DNA of 64,000 nt from an uncultured Clostridia bacterium (GTDB lineage Bacteria; Bacillota; Clostridia; TANB77; CAG-508). Every line of letters begins with the position of its first letter. The stretch's first letter is position 1. The stretch spans positions 1-64,000 of the forward strand of contig CANQCU010000005.1 of NCBI GenBank assembly GCA_947590905.1. The letters are read 5' to 3'. Position numbers and translations under genes: made by a program. This document shows positions 35,936 to 46,049 of the stretch, in pieces. A model generated the notes under the pieces. The model searched no databases. It worked only from the letters and a program-made list of their open reading frames with translations, and was not told the origin of the DNA.

Positions 35936-36787
35936 ATGTTAATATTTGAAATACTGAAATTTATAATTTACTCAGCCCTAATAGTATATATTTCTAAAAA
36001 AATACTAGTGAAATTACTTAGAAAAATTGCAGAAGTTTTAGATTTAAGCCCAAAAGCAGTTGGAAATATAGCAGGCTTTGCAACATCAATGCCAGAGCTT
36101 TTAACAGTATTTTTCTCATCAATACAAGGACTATTTGATGCAAGCATATACAATATAGCAAGTTCAAATATAATAAACATTATTCAATATATGTCTTCAA
36201 TTGCAGTAAATAAAAATAGAAAAGAGTTAAGTAACAAAGCAATAAAAATAGAACTTGGAATAGTTATTGCAACTATATTAATACCAGTATTAATGATTAT
36301 ATTTGGAATAGATGCAAATATTAACATAGTCCCAATATTTATTTTGTTATTCATATTTTGCTATTATATACGTTCAAACGGATATAAACTATATGGAAAG
36401 GCATTTAATAACGAAAGAGAGATAAAGAAAATAGAAGAAGAGAAAAAATGGGTAAAAAACAAATCAAAAATTGCAATAGTAAGTTTTATAGAATTACTGA
36501 TAGTAGGAGTAATACTTTTTGTCGTAGGAAATTTACTCGGAGACACATTGCAAACTTTCAAATTAAGATTTAATATACCAGAAGCAATAATCGGAATAGT
36601 ATTAGGTTTTATAACAAGCATACCAGAACTTATAACCTTCATAGAATCACAAAAACATCATAAAAAGAACAAAAGCAATATAGAGGGAGTAGTAGAAGCA
36701 ACAGAAAACTTATTCTCATCTAATGTAATTAATTTATTTATTATAGAAAGTATAGGAATAATTATGTATGTATTTGTAAGAAGATAA
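35936..36787 (+). CDS. Sodium/calcium exchanger-like membrane protein
   Basis: Two repeats GFATSMPELLTVF / GFITSIPELITFIES; multiple TM segments. Confidence 0.75.
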   Translation: MLIFEILKFIIYSALIVYISKKILVKLLRKIAEVLDLSPKAVGNIAGFATSMPELLTVFFSSIQGLFDASIYNIASSNIINIIQYMSSIAVNKNRKELSNKAIKIELGIVIATILIPVLMIIFGIDANINIVPIFILLFIFCYYIRSNGYKLYGKAFNNEREIKKIEEEKKWVKNKSKIAIVSFIELLIVGVILFVVGNLLGDTLQTFKLRFNIPEAIIGIVLGFITSIPELITFIESQKHHKKNKSNIEGVVEATENLFSSNVINLFIIESIGIIMYVFVRR

Positions 36788-36925
36788 TAATAATGATTTA
36801 TTTTTATAACTGCGTAAGCGATCAAACGTAGCGCAAGCGAAGTGCGAAGTGGAGCAATTTACATATAAATATTTCAATTGAAAATTGCGACAGCAAAGTT
36901 ATAAAAATAAATCATTATTATTATA
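36785..36925. repeat. Intergenic palindrome-bounded repeat, copy A
   Basis: Core CTGCGTAAGCGATCAAACGTAGCG...TTGCGACAGCAAAG; arms AATAATAATGATTTATTTTTATAAC / GTTATAAAAATAAATCATTATTATT. Confidence 0.85.
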
Positions 36926-37034
36926 TTTAATTTGACGATCTTTAATTTGATATATTGTAACTATGCCTACTATTGATTTTTCCTTAAAAATGTAGTAAAA
37001 TAAATAAGTTAAAATAAAGTAGAGGAGAGAAACA

Positions 37035-37883
37035 ATGCTAGATATATTATTAGATACAGTAATTGATAGCATAAAATTGTTACCATTTTTATTTATTGCA
37101 TACTTAATAATGGAATACATAGAACACAAAATAAGCGATAAATCAAAAGAAAAAATACAAAAGTCTGGTAGAATTGGACCAGCAATAGGTAGCATACTTG
37201 GAATATTTCCACAGTGTGGTTTTTCTGTTGCAGCAACGAACCTTTATGCAGCAAGAATAATAACACTTGGAACACTAATATCAGTATACCTATCTACTTC
37301 AGATGAAATGTTACCAATATTAATATCAAAAGCAGTACCAATAGGAACAATACTTAGCATACTTGGAGTTAAATTCATAATTGGTATGGTATATGGTTTT
37401 GCAATAGACTTTATTTTACAAATAAGAAATAAAAACAAAAAAGAGCAAAATAAAATAATAGACTTATGTGAAGAAGAACATTGCCATTGTGAAAATGGAA
37501 TATTAAAATCAGCATTAAAACATACAATAAGCATATTTATTTACATATTCATTTTGACCTTAATAATAAATGTAGTAGTTGAAATAATTGGAGAAGAGAA
37601 CTTAAAAAGCTTTATGTCAGGTCAGGCAATATTTGAACCAATATTTGCATCATTAATAGGATTAATTCCAAACTGTGCATCATCAGTAATAATAACAGAA
37701 CTATATTTGTCAGAAATAATAAGCTTTGGATCACTTATAGCAGGACTTTTAGTTAATGCAGGGGCAGGAGTGCTTATGCTATTTAGAATAAACAAAAACT
37801 TAAAAGAAAATATAAAAATAGTAATTTTGCTATTTATCTTAGGTGCAGTTACAGGAATTGTATTTAATTTGATAGGCATTTAG
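37035..37883 (+). CDS. Putative multi-TM permease/exporter
   Basis: Multiple TM; GIFPQCGFSVAATNLYAARIITLGTLISVYLSTSDEMLPIL and GLIPNCASSVIITELYL repeats. Confidence 0.65.
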   Translation: MLDILLDTVIDSIKLLPFLFIAYLIMEYIEHKISDKSKEKIQKSGRIGPAIGSILGIFPQCGFSVAATNLYAARIITLGTLISVYLSTSDEMLPILISKAVPIGTILSILGVKFIIGMVYGFAIDFILQIRNKNKKEQNKIIDLCEEEHCHCENGILKSALKHTISIFIYIFILTLIINVVVEIIGEENLKSFMSGQAIFEPIFASLIGLIPNCASSVIITELYLSEIISFGSLIAGLLVNAGAGVLMLFRINKNLKENIKIVILLFILGAVTGIVFNLIGI

Positions 37884-37953
37884 TTTAATTAAGAGATAGT
37901 AATATAATTCTTAAAGTTCTTAATACAAATATTACAAGTAAAGGAGTAGCTTT

Positions 37954-38451
37954 ATGAAAATAAACGTAGTAATGGTAGAACCAGAAATTCCACAAAACAC
38001 AGGAAACATTGCAAGAACTTGTGCAGCAACAGATTCAAAACTTCATTTGGTACATCCACTAGGATTTAGCATAGAAGATAAATATTTAAAAAGAGCAGGA
38101 TTAGATTATTGGGATAAAGTAGAAATAGAAGAGCATGAATCACTACAAGCATTTTTAGAAAAATATAAACCAGAAGAGCACAATATGTTTTATGCTAGTA
38201 CAAAGTCAAAGAAATGTTATACAGATGTTGATTATAGTAAAATGGATGAAGTATTTATACTATTTGGAAAAGAAACAAAAGGCTTACCAGAAGACCTTTT
38301 GCAAAAATACATAGATAATGCAATAAGAATACCAATGAAAGGAGAACTTCGCTCTCTTAACCTTTCAAACTCAGTCGCAATAATAGTTTACGAAGTATTA
38401 AGACAAGCAAATTTTGGAGAATTAAAGCAAATAAGCCAGTATTTTAATTAA
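37954..38451 (+). CDS. trmL: tRNA (cytidine(34)-2'-O)-methyltransferase
   Basis: EPEIPQNTGNIARTCAAT, FGKETKGLPEDLL, RSLNLSNSVAIIVYE. Confidence 0.93.
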   Translation: MKINVVMVEPEIPQNTGNIARTCAATDSKLHLVHPLGFSIEDKYLKRAGLDYWDKVEIEEHESLQAFLEKYKPEEHNMFYASTKSKKCYTDVDYSKMDEVFILFGKETKGLPEDLLQKYIDNAIRIPMKGELRSLNLSNSVAIIVYEVLRQANFGELKQISQYFN

Positions 38452-38466
38452 TAGGAGGAACAAAAG

Positions 38467-39069
38467 ATGTTTGCATACATAAAAGGAAGTTTAGAAATGA
38501 AACTTAATGATTCAGTTGTAGTAGAAGCAGGAGGAGTAGGATACAAAATATATATGCCACAAAATGCAATAGACAAATGTGGTAATATAGGAGATACAGT
38601 AAAAATACATACACATTATCATGTAAGAGAGGATAACATAAGTCTTTATGGATTTTTAACATCTGAAGAACTAAGAATGTTTGAATTACTAATAAGCGTA
38701 AGCGGAATAGGAGCAAAATCAGCATTAACAATACTTGCAAATGTAGAACCACATCAATTTGCTCTAGCAGTAATTACAAATAATGATGAAAGACTTACAA
38801 AAATTCCGGGAATAGGTAAAAAAACAGCAGCAAGAATGGTGTTAGAGCTTAAAGATAAAATGAAGATAGAACTAGAAGGACAAGAAGTAGTAGAAAAACA
38901 AGAAGAAAGTATAAACATAAGCGAAAATATAAACGAAGCAATATCAGCTTTATTAGTGCTTGGATATAATAGAAAAGAAATAGAAAAAGCTTTTGAAAAA
39001 GAAAATTTAGAAAATTTAAGCGTAGAAGATATCATAAGAAGAGGACTATCAATACTTGGAAGAGACTAA
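38467..39069 (+). CDS. ruvA: Holliday junction DNA helicase subunit RuvA
   Basis: MFAYIKGSLE, VSGIGAKSALTIL, IPGIGKKTAARMVLELKDK. Confidence 0.95.
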   Translation: MFAYIKGSLEMKLNDSVVVEAGGVGYKIYMPQNAIDKCGNIGDTVKIHTHYHVREDNISLYGFLTSEELRMFELLISVSGIGAKSALTILANVEPHQFALAVITNNDERLTKIPGIGKKTAARMVLELKDKMKIELEGQEVVEKQEESINISENINEAISALLVLGYNRKEIEKAFEKENLENLSVEDIIRRGLSILGRD

Positions 39070-39144
39070 AATGAACAAGCGCGATATTTCGCTCTTTGTA
39101 ATATTTACTTATGTTTAATTCAAAAACAAAAGGAGGAAACAAAA

Positions 39145-40390
39145 ATGGATATGTCAAAACCACTTGCATATAGAATGATGCCAACGACACTAGAAGAATA
39201 TGTAGGACAAGAGCATATATTAGGACCAGATAAAATTTTATATAGAACAATAAAAGCAGATAGACTATCAAGCATCATACTTTGGGGACCTCCTGGTTGT
39301 GGTAAAACTTCACTCGCAAAAGTAATAAGCAACACAACAAAAACAAAATTCTATAAAATAAATGCAGTAACCTCAGGAGTTACAGAAATAAAGAAAATTA
39401 TAGAAGAAACACAAAATCTACTCTTAAATCCTAGCCGGAAAGTGTATATTGTTTATAGATGAGATACATAGATTTAATAAACTTCAACAAGATGCACTTC
39501 TTCCATCTGTAGAAAATGGGACAGTCATTTTAATTGGAGCAACAACAGAAAATCCATATTTTGAAGTAAACAAAGCTCTTATATCAAGGTCTATGGTTTG
39601 CAGACTAGAGCCACTTGATGTAGAAGACATATATAAAGTATTAAAAAATTCATTAGAAAAAGAAGATGGACTCAAAAGCTTTAATGTAAAAATAGAAGAT
39701 TCTACGCTAAGAAAAATTGCAGAAACAGCCAATGGTGATGTAAGAAATGCATTAAATGGATTAGAAGTTGCCGTACTTACAACAAAAATGGATTCAAACG
39801 GAGTAATAAACATAACAGACGAAATTGCAAAAGATTGTGTAGCTCAGAGAAAAGTTATATTTGATAAAAATGGAGATAGCCACTATGATAATATAAGCGC
39901 ATTCATAAAATCAATGAGAGGTAGTGACCCAGATGCAGCAGTATTTTATTTAGCAAGAGCACTAGCAGGAGGAGAAGACCCAATGTTTTTAGCAAGAAGA
40001 ATAGTAATATTAGCAGCAGAAGACGTAGGCCTTGCAAATCCTAATGCATTGGTAGTCGCAAATTCTGCAATGCAAGCAATACACATGATAGGTATGCCAG
40101 AAGCAAGAATTATTTTATCAGAAGCGGCAATATATGTTGCAAAATCAAAAAAATCAAATTCTGCATATTTAGCAATAGACAAAGCTTTAGAAGATGTAAA
40201 AACAAAAGAAACAGGAGAAATACCAATGCATATTAGAAATGCTCCAGCAGAGGGAATGCATGAGTTTGGATATGGAAATGGATATAAATATCCACATGAC
40301 TATCCAGGACATATTGTAGAGCAACAATATCTTCCAGACGAAATGCTTGGAACAAAATATTATGTAAAAGATGATACAGAGGAGAATTAA
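39145..40390 (+). CDS. rarA: Replication-associated recombination protein RarA, interrupted by one C-GGA +1 site
   Basis: RMMPTTLEEYVGQEHILG, GPPGCGKTSLA; removing C39436 restores SGKCILFIDEIHRFNKLQQDALLPSVE. Confidence 0.94.
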
Positions 40391-40465
40391 TATATTACTC
40401 CTCTGTTTTTTAATATGTATTGCTTTATTTAAATTTTATATTAATAAATAACTTATAAAATACTT

Positions 40466-40687
40466 TTACTCAATTCTCCTATTATCTTTAGAAGTAAGTC
40501 TTTCATACTCTTTACATTTAATTTTATAATCTAATTGCATACATAAATATCTATAATACATATATGCTTGTTCATATTGCATCATTGGATTAAACATAGG
40601 ATCTTTGTACATATCACTCATATTCGGGTCAAAATTCAAATTATCATAAGGAGAAAAACCATTAAAATCAGTATTTTTATCCATCAT
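40466..40687 (-). CDS. Hypothetical small Met/Tyr/Asn-rich protein
   Basis: MMDKNTDFNGFSPYDNLNFDPNMSDMYKDPMFNPMMQYEQAYMYYRYLC; ggagg RBS. Confidence 0.55.
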   Translation of the reverse strand: MMDKNTDFNGFSPYDNLNFDPNMSDMYKDPMFNPMMQYEQAYMYYRYLCMQLDYKIKCKEYERLTSKDNRRIE

Positions 40688-40988
40688 AAAACCTCCATGA
40701 CTTAAACAAATATATTTTGCAAATTGCATAAAGTACAAATTATAATTAATTAAAAAATATAATCAATTAAAAAATCATAAATACAATTTGCTCAAAAATT
40801 AAAATCTATTTCTAAATACTATTCTAAAAATACAAAATTATGAATAGTTTATATAGAAAGAAATCATTTATAATATTAATTATTTATAGTATTAATTCAA
40901 GAAGATATTAATTTAATAATATCAAATTAGATATAAATGAAGATATAAAGTTGCAACTTCATTTATAAATAAAAGGGAGGGGATAAAA

Positions 40989-41391
40989 ATAAAAGAAATA
41001 ACAGAAACAAGAGCAATAGTAGAAAGTAACAATGCGGTAAAAATTTTAAAAGGAATTATTGTCTCAGTAATATTAACACTTGTACTATTATTTATATATT
41101 CAGCTATACTTACATATACAAACTTAGGAGAAAATACAATAAAACCAGTAGTTATTGCAATCACAGGAATAAGCATTTTAGCACGGAAGTTCAATAGCAG
41201 TAAGCTCAATAAAGAAAAACGGAATATTAAATGGAGGACTGATAGGTTTAATCTATATATTACTAATATATTTAGCATCTAGCATAACAGGAGGAGAAGG
41301 GTTTAACTTAAATATATACTCAATAATAATGATGATTCTTGGGGTTGTAGCTGGTATGATAGGGGGAATAGTAGGGGTGAATTTGAAATGA
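40989..41391 (+). CDS. TIGR04086-like membrane protein, one C-GGA +1 site, probable ATA start
   Basis: GGGAGGGG RBS with no nearby ATG/GTG/TTG in frame; removing C41184 restores ITGISILAGSSIAVSSIKKNGILNGGLIGLIYILLIYLASSITGGEGF. Confidence 0.7.
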
Positions 41392-41470
41392 AGTAGAAAA
41401 TATGCTATAATAAACATAAGGAAATCTATTTTCCTAAATCTAAAATGTGTCCTTAAGGAGGAAACATCAA

Positions 41471-41884
41471 ATGAATGAGGTAAGCAAATTTAAACGGACA
41501 ATTGCTTTGTTAGTAATTGTAGTAAGCCTCGGAACCATCATCGTAGGTGCAATCATGAACAAAGTATGGGTTGCCAGAATGAAAGCAAGATATGATAAGG
41601 TGGACCGGGAATTCGCTATTGCGAATTTGTGGGAACTACGAGGAAGGACTGAGCAAATTCAACGCCTTGCATGGTCATACGAATTCACTAATAAAGAAAC
41701 ACAAGATGTGTTAAAAGAACAATTGTATGACATCTCAGAACAGATTGCAAAAGGAAATCCGTACTTGCAGGACTTCAGTATTACTATTACAGCCTCTGGA
41801 ACGGATGCTATCTGCGAAGAAATTAAATCGCAGATAACTAAAAAACTCCTAACCGTTATGGATGGAGAAAAGGGGGGTGCGTAA
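41471..41884 (+). CDS. Hypothetical membrane-anchored protein of atypical codon style
   Basis: MNEVSKFKRTIALLVIVVSLGTIIVGAIMNK; two in-phase CGG codons; strong terminator follows. Confidence 0.6.
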   Translation: MNEVSKFKRTIALLVIVVSLGTIIVGAIMNKVWVARMKARYDKVDREFAIANLWELRGRTEQIQRLAWSYEFTNKETQDVLKEQLYDISEQIAKGNPYLQDFSITITASGTDAICEEIKSQITKKLLTVMDGEKGGA

Positions 41885-41894
41885 GCACCCCCCC
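41873..41894 (+). terminator. GC-rich terminator hairpin overlapping stop codon
   Basis: GGGGGGTGCGTAAGCACCCCCC. Confidence 0.7.
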
Positions 41895-41924
41895 AATCTT
41901 TACTTTTTAAAATTAATTTTTTAC

Positions 41925-42275
41925 TTAAGCTTTTTTTGCTGTTTCAGCTAATTTTGCAAAAGCTTCCATATCTGTAACTGCAAGCTCTGCAAGCATTTTT
42001 CTATTTATAGAAACATTAGCTTTTTTAAGACCTGCTATTAATTTACTGTAAGTTAAACCATTTTGTCTAGCAGCAGCATTAATTCTTGTAATCCATAATT
42101 TTCTGAAATTACTCTTTTTATCTTTTCTTCCTACATAAGCATACATACCTGATTTCATAACAGCTTGTTTAGCCATTCTAAATCTGTATCTTTTAGCTCC
42201 ATAGTAACCTTTAGCTTGTTTTAATACTTTTTTATGTTTTTTACGTGTTATTCTTGCTGTTTTTACTCTTGCCAT
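41925..42275 (-). CDS. rplT: 50S ribosomal protein L20
   Basis: [43 protein letters not shown]. Confidence 0.97.
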   Translation of the reverse strand: MARVKTARITRKKHKKVLKQAKGYYGAKRYRFRMAKQAVMKSGMYAYVGRKDKKSNFRKLWITRINAAARQNGLTYSKLIAGLKKANVSINRKMLAELAVTDMEAFAKLAETAKKA

Positions 42276-42301
42276 TTTAAATTCCTCCTAATTCATAAAT
42301 T

Positions 42302-42502
42302 TTAACTATATGGTAATAATCTCTTAATTCCATTTGCACATGTTTTATCGGCATAAGCATTTTGAATTTTACCTGATTTTTTTTGTCTTCTAGTTTTATT
42401 AGCTAAAAGATGTCTTCTGTTAGATTTAGTTCTTTTGATTTTTCCCGTAGCTGTCATTTTATATCTTTTTTCTGCAGCTTTGTTAGTTTTTAGTTTTGGC
42501 AT
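42302..42502 (-). CDS. rpmI: 50S ribosomal protein L35
   Basis: [33 protein letters not shown]. Confidence 0.96.
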   Translation of the reverse strand: MPKLKTNKAAEKRYKMTATGKIKRTKSNRRHLLANKTRRQKKSGKIQNAYADKTCANGIKRLLPYS

Positions 42503-42538
42503 TATATTTTCCTCCTTTAAAATTGAATATTATAATTT

Positions 42539-43051
42539 CTATTTATTTAATGAAAAAATTATAAACATATTTTTACCTTCTAATAAAGGTTTCTTCTCTG
42601 GAGTAGCTATATCAGAAAGTTCTTCTGTAAATCTATTTAATATATCCTCTCCGAGTTTTATGTAGTTAAGCTCTCTACCTCTAAAACGCACAGTAACCTT
42701 TACCTTAGAGCCAGTTTCTAAGAATTTTCTAGCATTTTTTACCTTAAAATTAAAGTCGTGTTCCTCTGTGTTAGGTGTAACTCTTAATTCTTTAACTTCA
42801 AGTGCTTTTTGCTTTTTCTTAGCTTCTTTTTCACGTTTTGCTTGTTCAAATTTATATTTACCATAGTTCATTATTTTACAAACTGGTGGCATTGCATTTG
42901 GAGAAACTAAAACTAAATCTAAATTCTTTTCTAAAGCTATATCTAATGCACTTTGAGAAGACATAACACCTAGTTTTTCTCCTGAATCGCTTATAACTTG
43001 AACCTCATTTAAACGTATTTGTTCATTAATTAGTAATTCTTGTTTTATAAT
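42539..43051 (-). CDS. infC: Translation initiation factor IF-3 (probable non-AUG start)
   Basis: LLINEQIRLNEVQVISDSGEKLGVMSSQSALDIA; upstream of rpmI-rplT; the in-frame ATG at 43063 overlaps the GGAGG. Confidence 0.93.
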   Translation of the reverse strand: MIKQELLINEQIRLNEVQVISDSGEKLGVMSSQSALDIALEKNLDLVLVSPNAMPPVCKIMNYGKYKFEQAKREKEAKKKQKALEVKELRVTPNTEEHDFNFKVKNARKFLETGSKVKVTVRFRGRELNYIKLGEDILNRFTEELSDIATPEKKPLLEGKNMFIIFSLNK

Positions 43052-43063
43052 TAAAACCTCCAT

Positions 43064-43190
43064 TCAAAAAAATAGACTTGCGTAAAAACAAATCTATCCA
43101 CTAAAATTTAATTAAACTAAATTAAATAACCTTTTCCCTTAATTTAGGTAAGGTGAGAAGTGGATGACTTCTTCTTAAACACATATATTA
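43064..43190 (-). promoter_or_regulatory. Probable infC-rpmI-rplT leader (L20-leader-like)
   Basis: ~125-nt structured-looking leader containing ACGCAAGTCTATTTTTTTGAATGGAGG directly before infC. Confidence 0.45.
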
Positions 43191-43309
43191 TTATACACGT
43201 TTTTTATAAAAAGTCAAGAAAAATTTGAAAAAATATGTGATTTTACTGGACTTAATTAAAAATATGTAGTAAAATACTTCATATAATTATAAAGATATGG
43301 AGGCAGAAT

Positions 43310-43567
43310 ATGAAATTCATTAATATAGGATATGGAAATATCATATCTGCTAATAGAATAATATCAGTAATAGTTCCAGGAGCAGCACCAATAAAAAGAT
43401 TAGTGCAAGAAGCAAAAGAAAAATCACTTGTTATAGATGCAACATCTGGAAGAAAAACACGTGCTGTAATAATTATGGACACAGGGCATATAGTACTCTC
43501 AGCAGTACAGCCAGACACAGTAGTTAGTAGATTAAATAAAGACATAGCAGAAAAGGAGGATGAGTAA
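43310..43567 (+). CDS. DUF370 / RemA-like protein
   Basis: [71 protein letters not shown]. Confidence 0.92.
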   Translation: MKFINIGYGNIISANRIISVIVPGAAPIKRLVQEAKEKSLVIDATSGRKTRAVIIMDTGHIVLSAVQPDTVVSRLNKDIAEKEDE

Positions 43568-43569
43568 TT

Positions 43570-43797
43570 ATGATGGTAAAACCAACTGTTAATGAACTTC
43601 TTAAAAAAGTAAGTAATAGATACGAATTAGTTATAGCTACATCAAAAAGAGCTAGACAACTTGCAAATGGAGACACACCACTTACAAATAAAAAAGAAGC
43701 ATCACCTGTTACACTTGCTGCTGTTGAAATAGCAGAAGGAAAAGTGTATGTAGAAGGAGAAGAACAAGAACAAGAAAATAAAGAAGAACAAGAATAA
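43570..43797 (+). CDS. rpoZ: RNA polymerase omega subunit
   Basis: PTVNELLKKVSNRYELVIATSKRARQL. Confidence 0.9.
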   Translation: MMVKPTVNELLKKVSNRYELVIATSKRARQLANGDTPLTNKKEASPVTLAAVEIAEGKVYVEGEEQEQENKEEQE

Positions 43798-43814
43798 TTT
43801 TTTTGGAGGAGAAA

Positions 43815-44366
43815 ATGTTAGTAATACTATCCGGAGTTGCAGGTGCAGGAAAAGACACAGTAAAAAATGAAGTAATTAAAAGAATGGAAAATGTTGTATC
43901 AATACCATCAATTACAGATAGACCTATAAGAGATGGAGATGTTCCAGGAGAAACTTATATATTTGTTAATAACGAAGAATTTAAAAAAATGATAGATAAT
44001 AACGAATTATATGAGTTTGATATACATCATAACCATTATTATGGAGTACCAAAAAAACAGTTAAATGAAAAAATACGTGATGGAAAAGTAGTAATTAAAG
44101 ATGTAGATGTAAATGGAACAGAAAATTTAGTTAGAATTTTAAAAAAAGATATGAAAGTTATAACAATATTTTTAAGAGTTCCAAAGGAAGAACTAAGAAG
44201 AAGACTAGAAAATAGAATAGACAAGCCAGACGAAAAAGAGATAGAATTAAGACTTGGAAGATTTGACTTTGAAGAGTCAAAAATGGAAAACTATGATTAT
44301 GTAATAGATAATGTGAATCAAGAAGAAACGGTTCAAAAAGTAATGGAAATAATAAAAAAAGCATAA
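43815..44366 (+). CDS. gmk: Guanylate kinase
   Basis: MLVILSGVAGAGKDTV, YEFDIHHNHYYGVPK, IDNVNQEETVQKVMEII. Confidence 0.88.
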   Translation: MLVILSGVAGAGKDTVKNEVIKRMENVVSIPSITDRPIRDGDVPGETYIFVNNEEFKKMIDNNELYEFDIHHNHYYGVPKKQLNEKIRDGKVVIKDVDVNGTENLVRILKKDMKVITIFLRVPKEELRRRLENRIDKPDEKEIELRLGRFDFEESKMENYDYVIDNVNQEETVQKVMEIIKKA

Positions 44367-44615
44367 AATATAAGTAATTTAAAACAGCTAGAATATTTAT
44401 AAAAAGCAGTATTATTTTAAAGTAATCTCAAATTGTTAAACAAAAAGTGTTTAATAATTTGAGATATTTTTCTTGTGAAATTATTTAATTTAATATATAA
44501 GCTATAAACGTTATAATATCTTCTCAAAAATCCACTTTAACCCCTTGAAATTTCGATAAAATTAATATATAATATTTGCTATAATTTTATACCTAAAAAA
44601 GAAAGTGAGAAAAAT

Positions 44616-45938
44616 ATGGAAAATGGAAAAGTAGAACCAAAAACATTACCGGGTTTCATGGAATTACTTCCAAATGATCAAATACGATTTAATGAAATAA
44701 AAGAAAAAATACAAAAATCATATGAAAAATTTGGATTTTTACCATTGGATACACCAGTAATAGAAGCTTCTAACGTATTACTTGCAAAAGCAGGAGGAGA
44801 AACAGAAAAACAAATATACAGATTTACAAAAGGAGATAGTGATTTATCACTTAGATTTGATCTAACTGTACCACTTGCAAAATATGTGTCAGAATACTAT
44901 GGAGAGCTTAGTTTTCCATTTAGAAGGTATCAAATAGGAAAAGTATATAGAGGAGAAAAGGCACAAGCAGGAAGATATCGTGAATTTTATCAATGTGATA
45001 TAGACATAATTGGAGATGGATCTTTAAGTATAATGCATGATGCAGAATTACCAAGTGTAATATATACAACATTTAGAAGCTTAGGCTTTGAAGATTTCAC
45101 AATTTGCATAAATAATAGAAAAATATTTAATGGTATGTTTGAATATTTAGAACTTGCAGACAAATCAACAGACATACTTAGAATAATAGATAAAGTAGAA
45201 AAAATAGGAAAAGCAAATGTTATAAAAGAACTTGAAGAATTAAACGTAGAAAAAGAAAAGATAGACACAATAATTAAATTTATTGAAATATCAGGAACTT
45301 CGGATGAAAAAATAGAAGCTTTAAGAAAACTTGGAATAGATACTGAAACATTTAGAACTGGCGTAGATGAACTAGAAACAGTAATAAAGCAAATCAGAGT
45401 ATGTAGAGTTCCAGAAAAGAACTTTAAAGTAGACTTAAGTATAGCAAGAGGACTAGATTATTACACAGGAACAGTTTATGAAACTTTCTTAGATAATTAT
45501 AAACAGCTAGGAAGTGTATGCTCAGGTGGAAGATATGAAAATTTAGCAGAATACTATACAGATAAAAAATTACCAGGAGTTGGAATTTCAATAGGACTTT
45601 CTAGATTTTTCTATCAAATAGACAAAGAAAATATTTTACCAAATGAGAATAAATCAATATCTAAAGTATTAGTTGCTGGAATGTCACAAGAAGAGCTAGA
45701 GTATGCTTTAGAAGTTGGAGAAACTTTAAGAAATGCAGAAATTAATACAGAAGTATTCTTAGAAGATAAAAAAATAAAAGCAAAGTTCAAATATGCAGAT
45801 AAATTACATATTCCTTATGTTATCGTAATTGGGGAAGATGAGAAAAACTCAAAAAAAGTTACTTTAAAGTCAATGAAAACTGGTGAGCAACAAACAATAG
45901 ATATAGAGGAAGCTATAAAACTTATTAAAAATAATTAA
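44616..45938 (+). CDS. hisS: Histidyl-tRNA synthetase
   Basis: LRFDLTVPLAKYV, GRYREFYQCDIDIIG, ARGLDYYTGTVYE. Confidence 0.95.
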   Translation: MENGKVEPKTLPGFMELLPNDQIRFNEIKEKIQKSYEKFGFLPLDTPVIEASNVLLAKAGGETEKQIYRFTKGDSDLSLRFDLTVPLAKYVSEYYGELSFPFRRYQIGKVYRGEKAQAGRYREFYQCDIDIIGDGSLSIMHDAELPSVIYTTFRSLGFEDFTICINNRKIFNGMFEYLELADKSTDILRIIDKVEKIGKANVIKELEELNVEKEKIDTIIKFIEISGTSDEKIEALRKLGIDTETFRTGVDELETVIKQIRVCRVPEKNFKVDLSIARGLDYYTGTVYETFLDNYKQLGSVCSGGRYENLAEYYTDKKLPGVGISIGLSRFFYQIDKENILPNENKSISKVLVAGMSQEELEYALEVGETLRNAEINTEVFLEDKKIKAKFKYADKLHIPYVIVIGEDEKNSKKVTLKSMKTGEQQTIDIEEAIKLIKNN

Positions 45939-46049
45939 TAGAAAATTTAATATTATTATCTTACCTTGAGTGTAACTGATTTTTAATATTATTATAAATT
46001 TTGTTTCATATTTATTTAAGTTAATAAAAAGAAGGAAGGAAGAGGAAAA

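Noticed and set aside
36785-36925. Treating the three palindrome-bounded elements as a CRISPR-like array or simple terminators
   Set aside because: Copies are >10 kb apart and single; a ~90-nt conserved core is far more than a terminator needs.
38467-40390. ruvA without adjacent ruvB as an unusual loss
   Set aside because: ruvB may lie elsewhere; adjacency alone is not evidence.
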